A DNA stretch of 64,000 bases from Artocarpus heterophyllus (Eukaryota; Streptophyta; Magnoliopsida; Rosales; Moraceae): positions 28,314,459 to 28,378,458 of the forward strand of contig CM046331.1 of the NCBI GenBank assembly GCA_025403435.1, read 5' to 3'. How positions within the stretch are numbered: position 1 is the stretch's first letter; each line of letters begins with the position of its first letter. The notes beneath the pieces were generated by a model. That model saw only the letters and a list, made by a program, of their open reading frames with translations, ran no database searches and was not told where the DNA came from. A program made the position numbers and the translations under genes. This document shows positions 14,988 through 28,345 of this stretch, in pieces.

Positions 14988-17900
14988 CTACGTGCTGGTG
15001 TGATCAGGTAAGCGCTTTAGATCCATTTCAACTTGGTGAATTGTCCATTGCATGGTTTCCAATTTCTGTAAAGAAACTCTTGCTATTAAAAAATCTACCG
15101 ATTAATCAACAGAAGAACAATCTTCTTATGTACCAACGTTTACCTTTACAATATCACGGTACTGCTTTGCAATTGCGTCGAAGTGAGGATCGACGCCTTG
15201 GTACTCGCGAAGACGTGTAACCTGGTGAAGCAAGTTGATCACGAATTAGCAAAAAACACCTGGAACGGCTGAGGCAACTTGCAAAACAAATACAAATAAA
15301 TGATGATGTTGATAAAGTTGTGCGCAAGCCATAGAAGGAAAGTTTGCTCAATATATCTCTTTGCAGCCGAAGCATGTCAGAAAACTATTGTTTGTCAGCT
15401 TTTTGAAAGACCAAATACACATCACGTGGTAACTTAATTTTTTTTTGCCCTCCTGGATAAATAACCACTTGACAACTTACAAGGTCAATAAAGTGATATA
15501 AAATCTTCTCCATGAAAATACCTAACATGTTAACAGCCTGCAAATATGAAAAATAATCCAACTGTTCGCCTATAATGCCCTTCATCGTGTATCGGTTGGA
15601 TTATTTTGTTCAACAGAAATGCGTGCTAAAAATGAAACAACTCACAAAAAAAAACCGAAACTAGAAACTGATTGATTTGCAGGACCAACTTGAGAAGCAT
15701 ACCGCTTTGTTATATGCAATAGAAGCTTCTTCAGTAGCCTCAACAAGATACTTCCTGGTAGTCAGTAGAGACAATTAATGATATTAAACTCGAAACAGAA
15801 AACGACACATGTATTCAAAAGGGAGTTACCGATAGTTACCTTATTTTATGTAGAGCTGGTATTGATTCCTGGGTGTAAGTTTCAAGAAGAAGAACATGCT
15901 CCAGAACCCTGAGATAAAATGGGCAAGTACACTAATCATATATTAGACAGTGACTCCAGGCAGAATTAACTTTAGTGAAGGGTTTAGAATGTTATAGTTT
16001 CTAGTTTTGGTCGTCTCTACTACAAAATCCCTGTTATTAACAAATTAGTGGACAACAAGAACAACAATTAAAACAGAGAAATTCACAAACCTCAATTTCG
16101 CACTCATTGTCTCACACCTTTTGCATAGCCATGTCTTTTGCAGATCATCCTATATATTATTAAGACATAACAAGTCCTCAGACCTCCATAAGGAGACAAA
16201 TTCAAAATCATAAGAGATGGATCTCAAAGACATTTAAGGAATTTTATTCACTTTTGATGAACAAAATCACCTTCAATCCGCAAATATCTTGAGAAAGTAG
16301 AAGTCTTACATATTTATGTTGATGTTGCAACTTCAAATCTTTCACTAGTTTGATAAGTACAGCCAGTATCTGCTCCAATACCTAATTGGCACAGCATCGT
16401 TTAACAGAGCATGGACTGTTAGAAACCAACATTAGACAGACAAAAACACTAGGTCAAGAAAAAGGACAAGGAGCGAATAAGAATTGCTTATGGACATACA
16501 TTATAATATTCAGCAAATTTTCTGTCTGCAGAGTACAGGTCCTCCCGTAAGGCAGCTTCCTCCCTTTCAATCTCTTCGATGATGAATTTTACTCTGATAA
16601 AATCAAAAAATAAGTGTTATAAATTTCAGGGTACAGAGCGAGAATCCAAAAAGTACTTCAAACATTGCTTGTAACAGGATCCACCACAACCATTAATTTA
16701 TAACTGAATTCATCAAAATAAATCAGGGTAAAAATGAAAAACTCAAGACCAACACATATCATGGGTAGATGTATGATAACCAATTAAACATATATCAGAC
16801 AAAAGTACATAAAATGGCATTAAAAGATCATCTGAAGCAGTTGGTCATTAACATTTCAACAAATTGTTCTTTCTCCATACACTTCTATTTCCAACTACTG
16901 AACCAGGTTCTTCTTGTAATCCAAACATCCAGAGCTGTATGCTCTACAATCTGCTTTGAGTAGTGTACAACATTAGCTTGTAGGTAGAGAGACAGGGAGA
17001 GATAAAGATAAAGATTAAAAAAAAAGGATAACTTGTGCAACAGATATATTGTCTGTTGACATTCCTACAGGTCAGCAGATTACATGTCTTAATTTTTAAC
17101 CACAAATAAAAGCAAATTATAAAAAAGCTATACAAAGGGAGAAAATAAAACCTTTCTGGAATTCGGGTGCTTGAATTTTGATGTCTAGATGATGAGTCTG
17201 CAACAATAAAAGCCGGGGTTAGATATATACTTGTCAAAAAATGTCTATCTATATGGAAAAATAAACATCTACTCATCCATTAATGTCAAGCCTATGTAAA
17301 TCACAATTCAATGAAAGTAACCCGACACTTGATCAAGCCTTTACCCTGTCACCCTCCCTTGAAAACGTCCAATATTTGCATAATGGCGGTTTACATACTC
17401 CCTCCTGTCTAATGTAATGAATGAGAAGCTGGGAAGCACCTACTAGAGCAATAGTTCAATGCCTTTTATTCCTGATAAGCAGAAACACACACGTGCAACT
17501 CACATATATAGAAAGCAAGAGTGATGAATACCTATGTCATCCATTATAAAAGCATCGGCCAACTTATCACACTTGTCCTTTAAACGAGCCTCAATCTCAC
17601 GGGAAAGACACAACTGGTACTCTGTCATATCCTACAGCAACAAAAATAAGTGTCTCTTCTAGTTTAAATAATTGACCAAAGAGCTTTACACTAAAAGATT
17701 ATCAAAGAGGCATAATATGATGAAAAAATATTTGTTGTACCATTGGCAAGGGGTTCTGTTGGAGTTGAGTTTGCCATAAATAAGAAGGTGTAATTCCAAG
17801 AAAGCGATTAGGAACACCACCCACTCCAGGTTCATTATCAGCACCGCCAGAAAGGTTATTATTTGCAGCACTGGTGGTGCTATTGGCAGTTATGTAATTT

Positions 17901-18934
17901 ACCGAATTGGAGCTTGGGCTGATTGTAATACTGGTACCAGTACTATTGAGGGAACTTTGCGACATTATACTGCATTTCTCAATTTCATCCTCGCAAACTT
18001 CGCCATCTTTGGATATAAGCGGAAGCCTTAACCTTTGCGCTGCTTCAGCAACAACCATACGATGCTCCAAAGTCTCATATACCTGTTACATAGAGACGAA
18101 ATTCTAAGCCACCTAAGCAGATTTGATAACAGAGTAAGCCCAACAGGCAAAACCATTATGCCGTCGAATCAGCCCAGTGTCTTCTTGAGAATACTTCAAA
18201 CTTAAATGTTCAGCCAGTAAATAATAAATCTTCCACAGGATACAATAATCTTGCAATAACTCTGATTTCCTTTATCACCCCTATAAATCAAGATCATGTG
18301 ATTCTTAATGAAATGGAACCATAATCTATGTCAGTTATACAGAAGCATTGTAAGATTCTATAATTAGAGGCAAAATTACAAATCCCCATACTCTCCACTC
18401 TCAAAACGGATATTTGATACCAAAATCGACAAATTGAAATCTCAATGGATCGCATTAGAAAATTCTAGTGAATAAATCAAATACATTTTTTTGGATTAAG
18501 AAAAAAGAATGAGTTTTTTTTTTTTTATTAATTAAAACTAACAAATTGAAACCTGAGGGGAATTCTTCAATCCAAGTTGCGCATAGGAGCCCTGCAAGTC
18601 TCGAATCCCTCCGAGATTGGCCACCGAAACCGCCTGCTGATACTCTTCCGCCATTGCAATCGCCTCACTGTATATCGCCTACAAGAAAAGACAACGAAGT
18701 CTTAATGCTAAACGCAATCAATCAGAAGAAGAAGCAACATATTGAAAAACTAGAGATCAAATTCTCATTTTCATCATTTCTCCACCAACCATGGCTTCCA
18801 GATACCGCAGTCTTTCCCTCGACATTTCCTCCCGCGCCTGCAACGTACAGAAACAACGGTAAGCCAAGATTTTGAGGCCTTTTTTTTTTGCATTTTCTAG
18901 GTAACCAAACAAGCAGAGAAATCTGGAATTCTAG

Positions 18935-18970
<36 letters not shown>

Positions 18971-19102
18971 GAGTTGGAGGTCGTGGTGAGCGGATTTGGA
19001 GACGAGAGAGCCATCGGGAGCCAAGCAATGGCGTTCGAGCTGTTCGATGACCTGAGTCACGTCCGCTGGGAGGTTTTGCCCTTGTTGCAGACCCTTCACC
19101 AT
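14988..19102 (-). CDS. AUG4: AUGMIN subunit 4, 14 exons, 450 aa
   Basis: AUG4 is a subunit of the eight-protein augmin complex, which recruits gamma-tubulin to existing microtubules for branched nucleation in spindle, phragmoplast and cortical arrays. Exons (minus strand) are 19102-18971, 18837-18790, 18678-18553, 18082-17741, 17631-17532, 17197-17152, 16593-16500, 16381-16310, 16149-16091, 15908-15840, 15754-15703, 15537-15481, 15221-15144 and 15065-14988. All have GT-AG borders and the joined frame stays open to TAG. Conserved stretches I recognise are MVKGLQQ, QLERHCLAPDGSLVSK, AREEMSRERLRYLEAMAIY, YQQAVSVANLGGIRDLQG and VVAEAAQRLRLPLISKDGE. A Ser/Thr/Asn-rich segment lies in exon 4. The C-terminal half is rich in E, K, L and Q in heptad-like spacing, consistent with coiled coil. 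It is slightly longer than I remember for Arabidopsis. Family recognition is from memory of the plant protein. Confidence 0.88.
18941..18967 (+). repeat. (GA)n microsatellite in AUG4 intron 1
   Basis: An uninterrupted GA run of about 27 bases lies directly next to the splice donor of AUG4 exon 1 (GT at 18970-18969). On the transcript strand it reads (TC)n, giving a pyrimidine run at the start of the intron. Confidence 0.9.
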
Positions 19103-19111
19103 CGCTGATCC

Positions 19112-19127
19112 AAAACGACGTCGTTTT
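19112..19127. promoter_or_regulatory. 16-bp perfect palindrome just upstream of AUG4
   Basis: AAAACGACGTCGTTTT is a perfect palindrome centred on a GACGTC core, ten bases upstream of the AUG4 ATG. GACGTC (C-box/CRE-like) is a known bZIP-type binding core. The position could be promoter or 5' UTR. A looser relative (AAAACGACATCATTTT, then CACGTCGT) lies upstream of the ATP synthase gamma gene near 60946-60971. Confidence 0.5.
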
Positions 19128-21153
19128 CTGCTTCTCCTCTTCTTCTTCTTCTTCTTTGCCTTTCGGCTTGTTCAGTGTCGCTGTGAGAATAGAGAGCCAA
19201 TTACAGTCTCAGGCATCGAGCCCGGCGTTGCCTTCAAGTTCAAACCACCAAGGGAAAATTCGGAAGCAAGCCGAAGTTAGTTTACCAAAATACCCTCCTA
19301 TAAAATTAGCCTCTTTTTTAACACTTTTTATCAGAATATCATTCTTAAAAAAGAAAAAAGAAAATCATCACATAAAATCTAATTGCGTGTTTGGTAAAAA
19401 ATGGTCCGGACTATTTTCTGAGTTATAAATAGTGTAAAGCTCTCACATACTGTAGTAATAATAATAAAAAAATCGTTACAACATAAAACTATTATGTTAT
19501 AGTAAAAACAGTTATAACCATTTTGTCAAACACCCTATAAAAATATTTTGGTCTTTTTACATGACTTAAAATACTCATTGATTGGCATGGGTTGGGTTTA
19601 AATTTACAATTTAAAGATATATAAACATGTCACCACTTTAATTTTTTTCTTGCACAAATTTTATAAATGATTGTATTAAAAATAATTGTCAGCCAATTAT
19701 TTTTAGTAGAAGTTGTAAGAATAAGTTTGTTTAATCCCGACACCTTAAATCGTGACCAGTCACTCGGGTGTTTCACATAAACTCGACTACCACACAAACG
19801 GAAATACCATTCCCTTTTAAAGCTCAATCTACTAAGTAACCTTACGCTCAAAAAGAAAGGATTTTACAAGATTCTAAGGCTGTATTTTGACAAACTTCTT
19901 AAGAAAGACTATGAGAGTAGAGAGTAAGAGCGAGAAAGAGGCTTGCGAGGAACCTTTTTAAGAACTTAATAGTGTATTTTACAAATTGATTACTGAAAAA
20001 AATGAGTTTAAATATTGTAGCATATGAGAGTTTTATATTGTAAACTGTTAGCATTAATAAGTTCGAATCGATATGCCAAACACATTATTAGAGACTTGTT
20101 AGATATGAGGTTGGCTTCTTAGTGCGGGACTCTCTGACGACCTCCTTATTAGACTCAGGAATTCGACTTGGTTACATAAACTCTCCCTTAAGTTTTATCC
20201 CCACGTGACCGAAAGAAACATATGTGGTCTTAGCAAACTTTTGATGACTAGAACCCTAAATTTAAAAATTTATTGTAATCGTGGTCTAATAGTTGATGAA
20301 CATCAATTAATGGATGAAATGCTTTACGATTTTATTTTATTTATTTTTTGCACACTTGCACCTAAAAACTTTTCATTGATTAGCAATTCACACCTTAAAC
20401 TTATTTTGATGTTTGTAACTTTCACTATCATCTATTAATGGACGTCTGTTATTAATTAAACAACATCATAAAAAATTGAAATTTAGAGTCCAAAACATAA
20501 AATTAAGAATTTAATATAACCTGAAAACCACAAAAAATTCAAGGCAGATTAATGTAAATTACACTACAACTTGCTTTCTAACCGCACTTAAAATTTAAAG
20601 GTGAAATATTTTGTCCTATAATTTTTTAAAAGTTTTAGTTATATCTTTATTTTATAATAAAAATTAAAAATGTGTCTCCTGATAATAATTTAAATATATT
20701 ATTATAACTCTATTTTTTAAACGAAAAGCTATAATTTGAGATCCTATTCAATAATCAAAATATATATTTATGTTTGCATTCAACAAAAAACATTTAGTAT
20801 TGTTTTTAAAATAAGTAAAAATAATTTTATTTTAAAAAATAAAAAATTTTAAAAATTATACTAAAAGTATTTTTAAAATTTTTATCTCTAAAAATATGTA
20901 AAAATATTTCTAAAAATTTTAACGATAAAACCAAACAAGCCCAAAATCTTACACCCCAAGAGAAGGGTGCTTTCGTAATATGGATGCAGCTTTCCAAGCC
21001 ATTAAGTACCCAAGAAAAAAAAAAAAAGGAAAAGAAAAATACTTCGAAATACTTCTTGTACAACCCGGGCCGACTATTTTGGTCGACGGCTAGTCTCTCT
21101 CTCTCTCTCATCGCACTCTCGAAAGAATTTTCCAGGTTTCCATTTTGATATTG
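19128..21153. other. Intergenic DNA between divergent AUG4 and RNI-like genes
   Basis: AUG4 and the RNI-like gene are transcribed away from each other across about 2 kb. No coding exon is supported. The region holds a MITE copy (19387-19535) and a more diverged related stretch (about 19965-20095) that ends in GCCAAACACATTATTA. A (CT)n run lies just upstream of the RNI-like start, at about 21091-21109. Confidence 0.55.
19387..19535. mobile_element. MITE-like element, second copy
   Basis: It starts GTGTTTGGTAAAAAATGG and ends CCATTTTGTCAAACAC, which are inverted repeats of each other with few mismatches. The interior contains CTCTCACATACTGTAGTA, matching the internal module of the copy at 12118-12281. 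It is non-coding. Confidence 0.6.
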
Positions 21154-23618
21154 ATGGAAAAAGAGAAAAACTTGTCATTCATCACAAATTCGTTGTCTAA
21201 GCTCGATTTAAACCCCGGATCCGATTTTAAGCCCACCGCCACAACGATTTTCGCCTCTCAATTTTCCAGTACGCCTCTCTCTCTATATATATGTATATGT
21301 ATATATGTGTATAGTAAATATAAATATTTGTGATGAACAGGAAAAGCGCCGAAAAAGAGAAGGCCGGGGAGTTTAGTTAGCTTGTGCCTCGGACTTATTG
21401 GGAAGCATTTGGAAGATATAATTTCTGACTTGGCTGAGATCGCCGTCAATTTTCCAGCTGATATTAAGGTAAAACCTGAATTTTCAGCTAGTTTTTCTGC
21501 TTAAATGCTTTTTTTTTTGGTTGGGAAAAAAAAATTCAAGATAAGATATTGAGCTAGAGATGAACATGTCTGCGTGAGGACGTATTACAGATTTTCATAG
21601 TTTAGCAGCAAAGGATATTGAAATTTGGTTGCTAATAATGATGGTAATTTGGGTATAAGAAAAATGACGCAGTTTCATGAAACACGGCATGTGTCAAGCT
21701 AAACATTCATTTTAGTCATACAGAACTTCTTGAAATTTTATGTGTGTATTCACGATAATCCAATGTTTACCCCTCGGTGGGTGTTGTTGTTTGAGCTGTG
21801 TAATGTGGCTCAAACGGGTGTAACGAATTGGATAGTTAACTATATAATAGTCAAGGCTTGCACTTATTTCTATAATTTGGTCGGTAACCACCAATAGTGA
21901 CAAAAAATCATAAGCATTAAAAACTTTGTTCATATATATGCGTGTGGGGTGGGGGGTTACGATTAGTATCAATTTTTGGTTTATATTGCTGAGCTAGTCA
22001 GTTTTGCATTTGAGGGTTCTGTGTGTTGCCTTATTAATGAACAAAGCTTGTGTGTATTTTTGAATAGCAGATGGTATTGGCTGCAATTGCCAGAAGAAGA
22101 AAGTTACTAAATGATGATGTGATTGTCTCTCTAGCCGATAGTTCCTGGGAAATTCTAGACATCTCTGGTTCAGACGTCTCGGATATTGGCTTAGCAAAAG
22201 TGGCTGAAATCTGCAAGTCTCTGAAAGCTGTGGATATACGGTGTCGAGTTCTTTTTTTTTTTGTTTTGTCCCTGTTGCATTGTTGAACTTCCATTGAACC
22301 TAATTTATGGTTTTGTGATTCTGTTACTATATGGTCTTAAGATTCCTGTTTGTAATTAGCTCTGTGACAATATCAAACCCTTATTTGGTTTTGGAAATCC
22401 TCAATTATACTGATATAAGCTTTGTGCAGCCAATGTAGCAGCATTACTACAGCTGGTGTTTCTGTATTAGTGCAGCATTGTCGTTCTTTGGAGACTTTTC
22501 GATGCGGGTAATCTTACTTTTATCTAAGATACCAGAAGTTGTATTAGGCTTTTGTGGTTATTTCTTTGCAATCGTCAATTGCGTTTGAAATTTTGGACTA
22601 TCAAATAGTGATCCATCTGAACACATGGTTCTCATAAGCCGCTAGTAATGGATCTGTACTCTGCACTTTCGCCTATTAAAAAAGTAGGAAGAGAGACGTT
22701 CGGGAAGAACTCTCCTTATTTTTTCAAACCATCATAGGAACTGAATTGTGCCATAAAATTTTGATATATATTCAGAATTGGTTAGTGTAAAACATATAAA
22801 TAATATCACAAAGTTTCAAACCTCCTTTTGTTTTACAACTTTGTAACATTTTTTGACTACTATTACAAACCTAATAACATGATATGAACAAAAGTTAACG
22901 TTGCAGAGGCTGTCCAAGGAGCGACCACACTGCACGCAGATGCTTGGGAATATTTAAACCAAAGCTGAATGATGTAGAGGGAGATTCCTGGGAAGAACTT
23001 GATACTGCAGAGATCATTAATGGCGCAGAATCATTGCGGTGGCTTGTGTGGGTATGGATCCTTTTCCTTGTCATAGATGCCAAATAGGGATGTTTAAAGA
23101 AGGTGCTGAAAAAGAAATTTCTTTGGTGTCTAGGGATATATCTTCCTTTTTCCTTACAGTGTCTTATCTTTTCCTTTTCTTAAGCACCCTCCATTTTTGT
23201 GCAGCCGAAGATTGATAAAAATACATTGGAAAGTTTTTCCACCGAGTGCCCACGCATCATAGTAAACCCCAAACCTGATCCCTTTGGTTTCAGAGGTACC
23301 AAAGTTCCCAGGGAAGCATTTCCTGATGTTGCACTAGATGACCCTGTTGTGGAGGATATAGATCCCGAAACATGGGCGTTTCGAGGGTCTATACCAAGGG
23401 CTACACCCCCTCAGCTCTCAAGTCCAACGGAGTTGTCCATAGCTGAAAAATTTAGGCTTGCGTTTCTGGAAAGGGACACTAAATTGGCTCCAAAACGAGC
23501 GAAAAATGCCAGGCAACATCAGCGGCGTGCAGAGAGGGAGTGGGTGATGATGGATGCAAGAGCCAAGGCACTTGCCCTGGCCTCACAAGCGAGCAAGTCC
23601 TTGTATAATCGGAGCTAG
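21154..23618 (+). CDS. RNI-like (leucine-rich-repeat) superfamily protein, 6 exons, 349 aa
   Basis: Exons are 21154-21268, 21341-21468, 22071-22240, 22430-22507, 22907-23051 and 23205-23618. All borders are GT-AG and the frame is open to TAG. The start is the first ATG of the reading frame; the TTG and ATA codons before it are not used. The first 80 residues are basic (KAPKKRRPG) with a helical segment. Residues of about 90-165 contain F-box-type LRR units (SWEILDISGSDVSDIGLAKV, then CKSLKAVDI, QCSSITTAGVSVLV, CRSLETFRCGGCP), the pattern of ribonuclease-inhibitor-like proteins. The C-terminal 140 residues are charged and end in a Lys/Arg/Ala-rich helix. I do not see an F-box. Similar plant proteins are annotated only as RNI-like and their function is not known to me. 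A role in substrate recognition would be a guess. Confidence 0.82.
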
Positions 23619-24703
23619 TTTGATTTATTTGATTGCCTTACCCAGAAATGTGCAATCTCACTTCTGTTGTAAGATATGTACATTGTGTTTATTTTTTGAG
23701 GGAGAAATGACTTGCTGTCTAATGAGATAAATTGTGGAACAAATAAATGCATCAATGTTGGCCTGCTTGTAGAAATCCTGCAATCTCAAAGGCAATTTTC
23801 TTCTCTCCTAGTCTAATGATTCATAAGATTATGAATAATTATCCTAATTGCCATATTACCTATGTTATCATTTGCTAAAACACCTTCAGGGTAAGGTCTT
23901 TTTGGCTTTCTTTGACTATTTTTCGAATCCTTCCATTAGCAGAGTAGCAATGGCTTCAGTTTCTTAACCGGCGACCATTGATCATCAAATGAGATTGAAT
24001 TACCAATCTTGGTGATGATGACAATCAATGCAAGTTACTCGGAACAACCCACGATCTTCATCACTCCTTCCGTTCTCTCCCTCCATCTAAGGGAGTTTGA
24101 CATATTAAAATCCCTCATCAAATCCATTTTCTACTCCTTTCTCTCCTACCAAACAACCATGGGTGTCAAAATCTTTCAAGAAATCCCCTCGCCCCTCTAG
24201 ACGAGCTCTTGGTTCTTCTTTGGCACCATGGTACTAGACACCCTCTCCAGCTTCTGTCGTCACAATTGTGGAATAGCGATCTTCTCTCAAATGAAAAACA
24301 CGTAGCAAAGTTGCATCAAGAACAGGAGATCAATTGCTCCAAGAACATGGGATTCTATCAATGTTCAGACATAGACTACATTTAAGAAACTAGAAATTCT
24401 CAAATCCCATACAATGATACGAGAGAGAAATTTAGATATGGAATAAACAAATACCAATAATATGAAGCTGTTTTACATATATTTGACACTCCAAATTTAA
24501 TATCAAAATCCAATCAACTTCAAAAATTGTAAAGGACTTTTCAAGGACCTTTTGCATTTCGTTTCAGAATTTCCAGGCCAATTCTCACTGCAAACCTAGA
24601 TCACCAATCAAATCACCTGCATTCCTCAACAGTCCAGAAGTTCCTAAACGCACAGATTCCTCTTCTATGTACAAGCTTCGCATAACAGGCTTTATTCTTT
24701 ATA
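23619..24703. other. Convergent 3' flanks of the RNI-like gene and SYP61
   Basis: No gene is supported. The first part is the likely 3' UTR of the RNI-like gene and the last part (about 24550-24703) the likely 3' UTR of the minus-strand SYP61 gene. Nothing else recognisable is present. Confidence 0.5.
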
Positions 24704-26637
24704 TTATGTGAAGAAGACCAACACAAAAAGAATGATGAACAGGACCACCAAGAATAATATCATCATAATCTGGCCTTTTGTACCAGCCTTCTTCATGACC
24801 ATAGCGACTTTTTTCTGCAATAAAATTATTTCGCCCGTTAATGGACCAATAATTAATATACATCTAATATGCATCTCAGGGAATTGGCCAGCTACGTAAT
24901 TTACAGATGAATTCACTCTTTCAGAGGCTGGAAAACAATGATCAGGCCAGACCTATACGCAAAGACTCACCTGAACAAAGTCGAGACGGTTTGATGTGCT
25001 GTCCATTTCCATACCCAATTCGTCTATGATTGTCTCCTGAGCAAAAGTAAATTTTGATGTTAAAAACTGCAATACATGTTCAACTTATGAAACAATCCCT
25101 ATCATTTATCTGCCATGTAATTGTGGTAGAACTACTAAAAGAAAATGTGATCTATAATATATCTTAACCTGTGCATGGAGCTCTTCATGTATACTAAGCC
25201 CAACACCTCCAATTCTCTGCACACTTGCGCTAAGTTCATCCAATTCCTCGTCTTGTTGCCTAGAAACAAGTTTGAACGACACAAGATCAAACAAGATACA
25301 TTTGTGTACGGACAGGGTAACACTAAAAAGTTTCTTGTTTGCTTATAATAAATAATTACATATAAAGCTGGGGCCAGGTTGTAGAAGGAAGGGGAAAAAA
25401 GATCCTTACTTTATAAGAAGCATCTGTCTATCTGATTCTGATGCTATGAAATCAGCGTTATCATGGGTAGAGTATGGGTTGGATCTATCCATCTCATGTG
25501 GATTTGGCAGCCTCATTAGTTCTCGACGCATTGCATTTGCGGAGGTAGTGCCATTACCATTCGCCTCCTTTCCTCTTTTAATTGCCTTCTTTACTGTGCT
25601 CACCTGGTAGAATATTGCAGTTCTTTAGAAGATCTATAGAGGCTTTTGGAAATGAGAAACTATAGCAAATAATAGCATATGTCGAGACTATAAAAAATAA
25701 AAAATAAAAAACCAGTGAGACATCGAACAAAAAATGATGGAATCTATTGATTATTTCTTCAAGCATTCAATACCACTGAAATACAGTTATACTAACAGTA
25801 CCTGAGTACGAGCATTGCTGGTCCACCTCCTACGCTTTTCGAGTTCTATCGCATCGATGCCATATAAAGCAGGATCCTTAGCTGCCACAGCAATTGTTTT
25901 GTCCAATTCATCCACCTTCCTATCAAAAAAGCAGGCTTTCAGCAGTTGCATAAAACATTGAAACGGTGAACAAATAGGGACAAGGCAAAAGTTACAACAA
26001 TCCCTTTTCTCCTAACAATATTGCACGCATAACATTTATCTTTGATTATTCATTTCAGACTTACAAACGAATGACCAACATTGCATCAATAAACACAAGA
26101 AATCGTCTCTTCGACTCGAAACTGTTATAATGCATCGAATTCTCCAACATTACAGTACAAAAATTCAAACAAAAATGAGGCAAAGTTTTGGATAATGTCA
26201 AACATTGGATTTACCTGCCACACAATGCTCTCACAACTAGCAAGTAACTCCTTTGCAAGGTGTATTTGCTCTCCGGTATCGGCATGAATTTGCTCCCATT
26301 GATGAAAGGAAGATTGTAACTTATCAATCTAACAACGAAATGAATCAACAAATAAAACCAACAATAGATATCTTTATCCATTTGGGGTGAAAAACAAAAA
26401 AAAAAAAAAAAGTAATAAATTGGAACTTGATCCAACAAAAAGCTCAAGTAACTTCAGAATAAGCAATGATACACAACTTAGAATAAATTCACAATGAGCA
26501 ATGCTAAAATTCTTAAGTCTAACAGCTTCAGTAAACAAAAAAATTTCTTCTTCTTTTTTTTCCCCTTAAAAATAAGAACTTACAGATTCTTGAATCTCCT
26601 CTTTCACAACGTAGAATGGGTCTTGAGCTGAAGGCAT
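24704..26637 (-). CDS. SYP61: Syntaxin of plants 61 (Qc-SNARE), 7 exons, 247 aa
   Basis: SYP61 is a tail-anchored Qc-SNARE of the trans-Golgi network/early endosome that works in secretory and vacuolar trafficking, including stress and ABA responses. Exons (minus strand) are 26637-26584, 26328-26215, 25915-25802, 25603-25410, 25259-25169, 25036-24971 and 24814-24704, all GT-AG and in frame. The N terminus MPSAQDPFYVVKEEIQESID and the region up to RRRWTSNARTQV form the syntaxin-6-type N-terminal helical domain (about residues 5-105). The SNARE motif covers SDRQMLLIKQQDEELDELSASVQRIGG through NRLDFVQKKV (about 150-215). The C terminus (IMMILFLVVLFIILFVLVF) is a single membrane anchor. The length matches the family (245 aa in Arabidopsis). 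The central part (RGKEANGNGTTSANAM) is variable. SYP51/52 were considered but lack this N-terminal domain. Confidence 0.95.
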
Positions 26638-28345
26638 TCTTCAATTACACCACACCAATCCATCAAATCGCATGAGAACAAAAACAAAAGAAGAAAAATT
26701 AGCCAAAAGAACCGCACCAAAGTAAATTCATTCAAGGCTTTACTTATAAATGATTCAAAAAGAGATCTCCAAAATAATTAATATAAATTCCATATCTAAA
26801 AAAAAAAAAAAAAGAAAAACCAAAACCAGCTCAAGATAGTGGTCAGAAACAGAAGTTATCAAATTAATCAAATGACAAAAAAAAAGTAACTTCCATAAAA
26901 GCGTTGATAATTCAGATCAATTAAAACAGATCCAACTGGGAATTTCTATTCACAGATCGCCACAAAAAAAAAAACACACACACACACACAAAAGATATGA
27001 ATCTCGCCAAAGATAAAAAAAAAAAAAAAACACAAACGAGAGAAAAATGAGAAATTGAGTGGAAAATCTATACCTGAAAGAAATAAGGTTTTAGAGAGAG
27101 GAGAGAGAGAGTGTGTGATTTGAGCAGCAAGGTGTAAACGGAGAACAGACTTGATCTGCCAAGCGTTGTGGAGAAGAGAGACGACGAAGAAGTCCCCAAT
27201 CAAAGTAAATGGGCTTTAAGTGGTACTAATGATGGTGGTGAGCCCATAAAAAAACGCTACATGAACTAAGCTAATTGGGCCTAGGCCCAGTAACTTCAAA
27301 TGTGGGCTCAATTTGAGACAAAGAACTTTTTTAGATTTTTTTTTTAATTTTACTTACAAGAAAATTTAAAACAAATCATTTTTAAAGAATATAAAAATAT
27401 AACTGATAGTAAGTACTTTAGGTTAGTGTCAAGCTAACATGTGTTATCTAAAGGTGTTTTGGCTTTTTAACTAAGACAGATGTTGTAAATCAAAGGAAGG
27501 CAAAAAAAAAAGGTTAAAACACAATAGCGGTAGTAAACAGTGATATACCACCTGATTTACTCACAAATGTAAGTGTGTTAATTATACAATAGAGTTTGAA
27601 ATAACATGCAGTAAAACCATTTTTTTATTCTTTAAATAAAAGTTTTTAAAATATTCAAGATAAATAATACATTTACATTGTAAATACGGTTTGTTTACGT
27701 TAATGTATTTACGACGTAAAGGCGTTAAAACAAGCTATGTATGAAAAATATTTTTTTAAAAAAATAAATATTTCCCACTTTTACCCTTTTTTATTACATA
27801 GTAATTATTAATAATATTTACTTTTTATATTATGAAATTGAGTCATAGCTATTTTAATAATTTTTTTTTTTTTTTGTAAAGTATTTTATACATTTTTACC
27901 ACATTTGTCTAATTTTCCTTTTTCATTTGGATCCGGACAATATTTGACTCTAGTTTTGGAGATTAAATGATTTGAATTTTGATACATTTTGGGTTAAAAA
28001 TTCAGGAAGAAATATGCCAAATGGCAAATGTGTGGTAAAATCTCAATAAATAAGGCGGTGGAATTGTTTTATATTCGCTACCATAATTACCTTTATTCAC
28101 GTATTAACCTTAAACTTGCTATACATAAGAAAAATGTTTTAGGGTAGCCTATATTATGGGGTCTACTTTTTATTAGTGTGTGGTGTTAGACACTGTGCCA
28201 CTTAACATTGGTCCATGCAATAAAATTATTCACTACTTAAGGTAGGGTTAAAGGTTATTTAACTACTGAAAAATTTTGGTCCCTATGCCAAAAAGGAAGC
28301 AACAAATTTCAGTTAATCAGTGGAATAGGTCAGCTTGCAACTCAC
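26638..28345. other. SYP61 upstream region and gap before the aconitase remnant
   Basis: On the minus strand a donor TTTCAG|GTATAG lies at about 27074 and there is room for an acceptor just before the SYP61 ATG, so a 5' UTR intron of about 0.4 kb is likely. A (CA)n run is at about 26977-26989. A GAGAGAGAG stretch at about 27097-27112 would be in the leader or core promoter. From 27240 to 28345 there is only AT-rich DNA. Notably, no trace of the missing 3' half of aconitase is present there. Confidence 0.45.

Noticed and set aside
24704..26637. SYP51/SYP52 as the identity of the syntaxin
   Set aside because: The N-terminal SAQDPFYVVKEEIQ and RRRWTSNARTQV segments are those of SYP61-type syntaxins.
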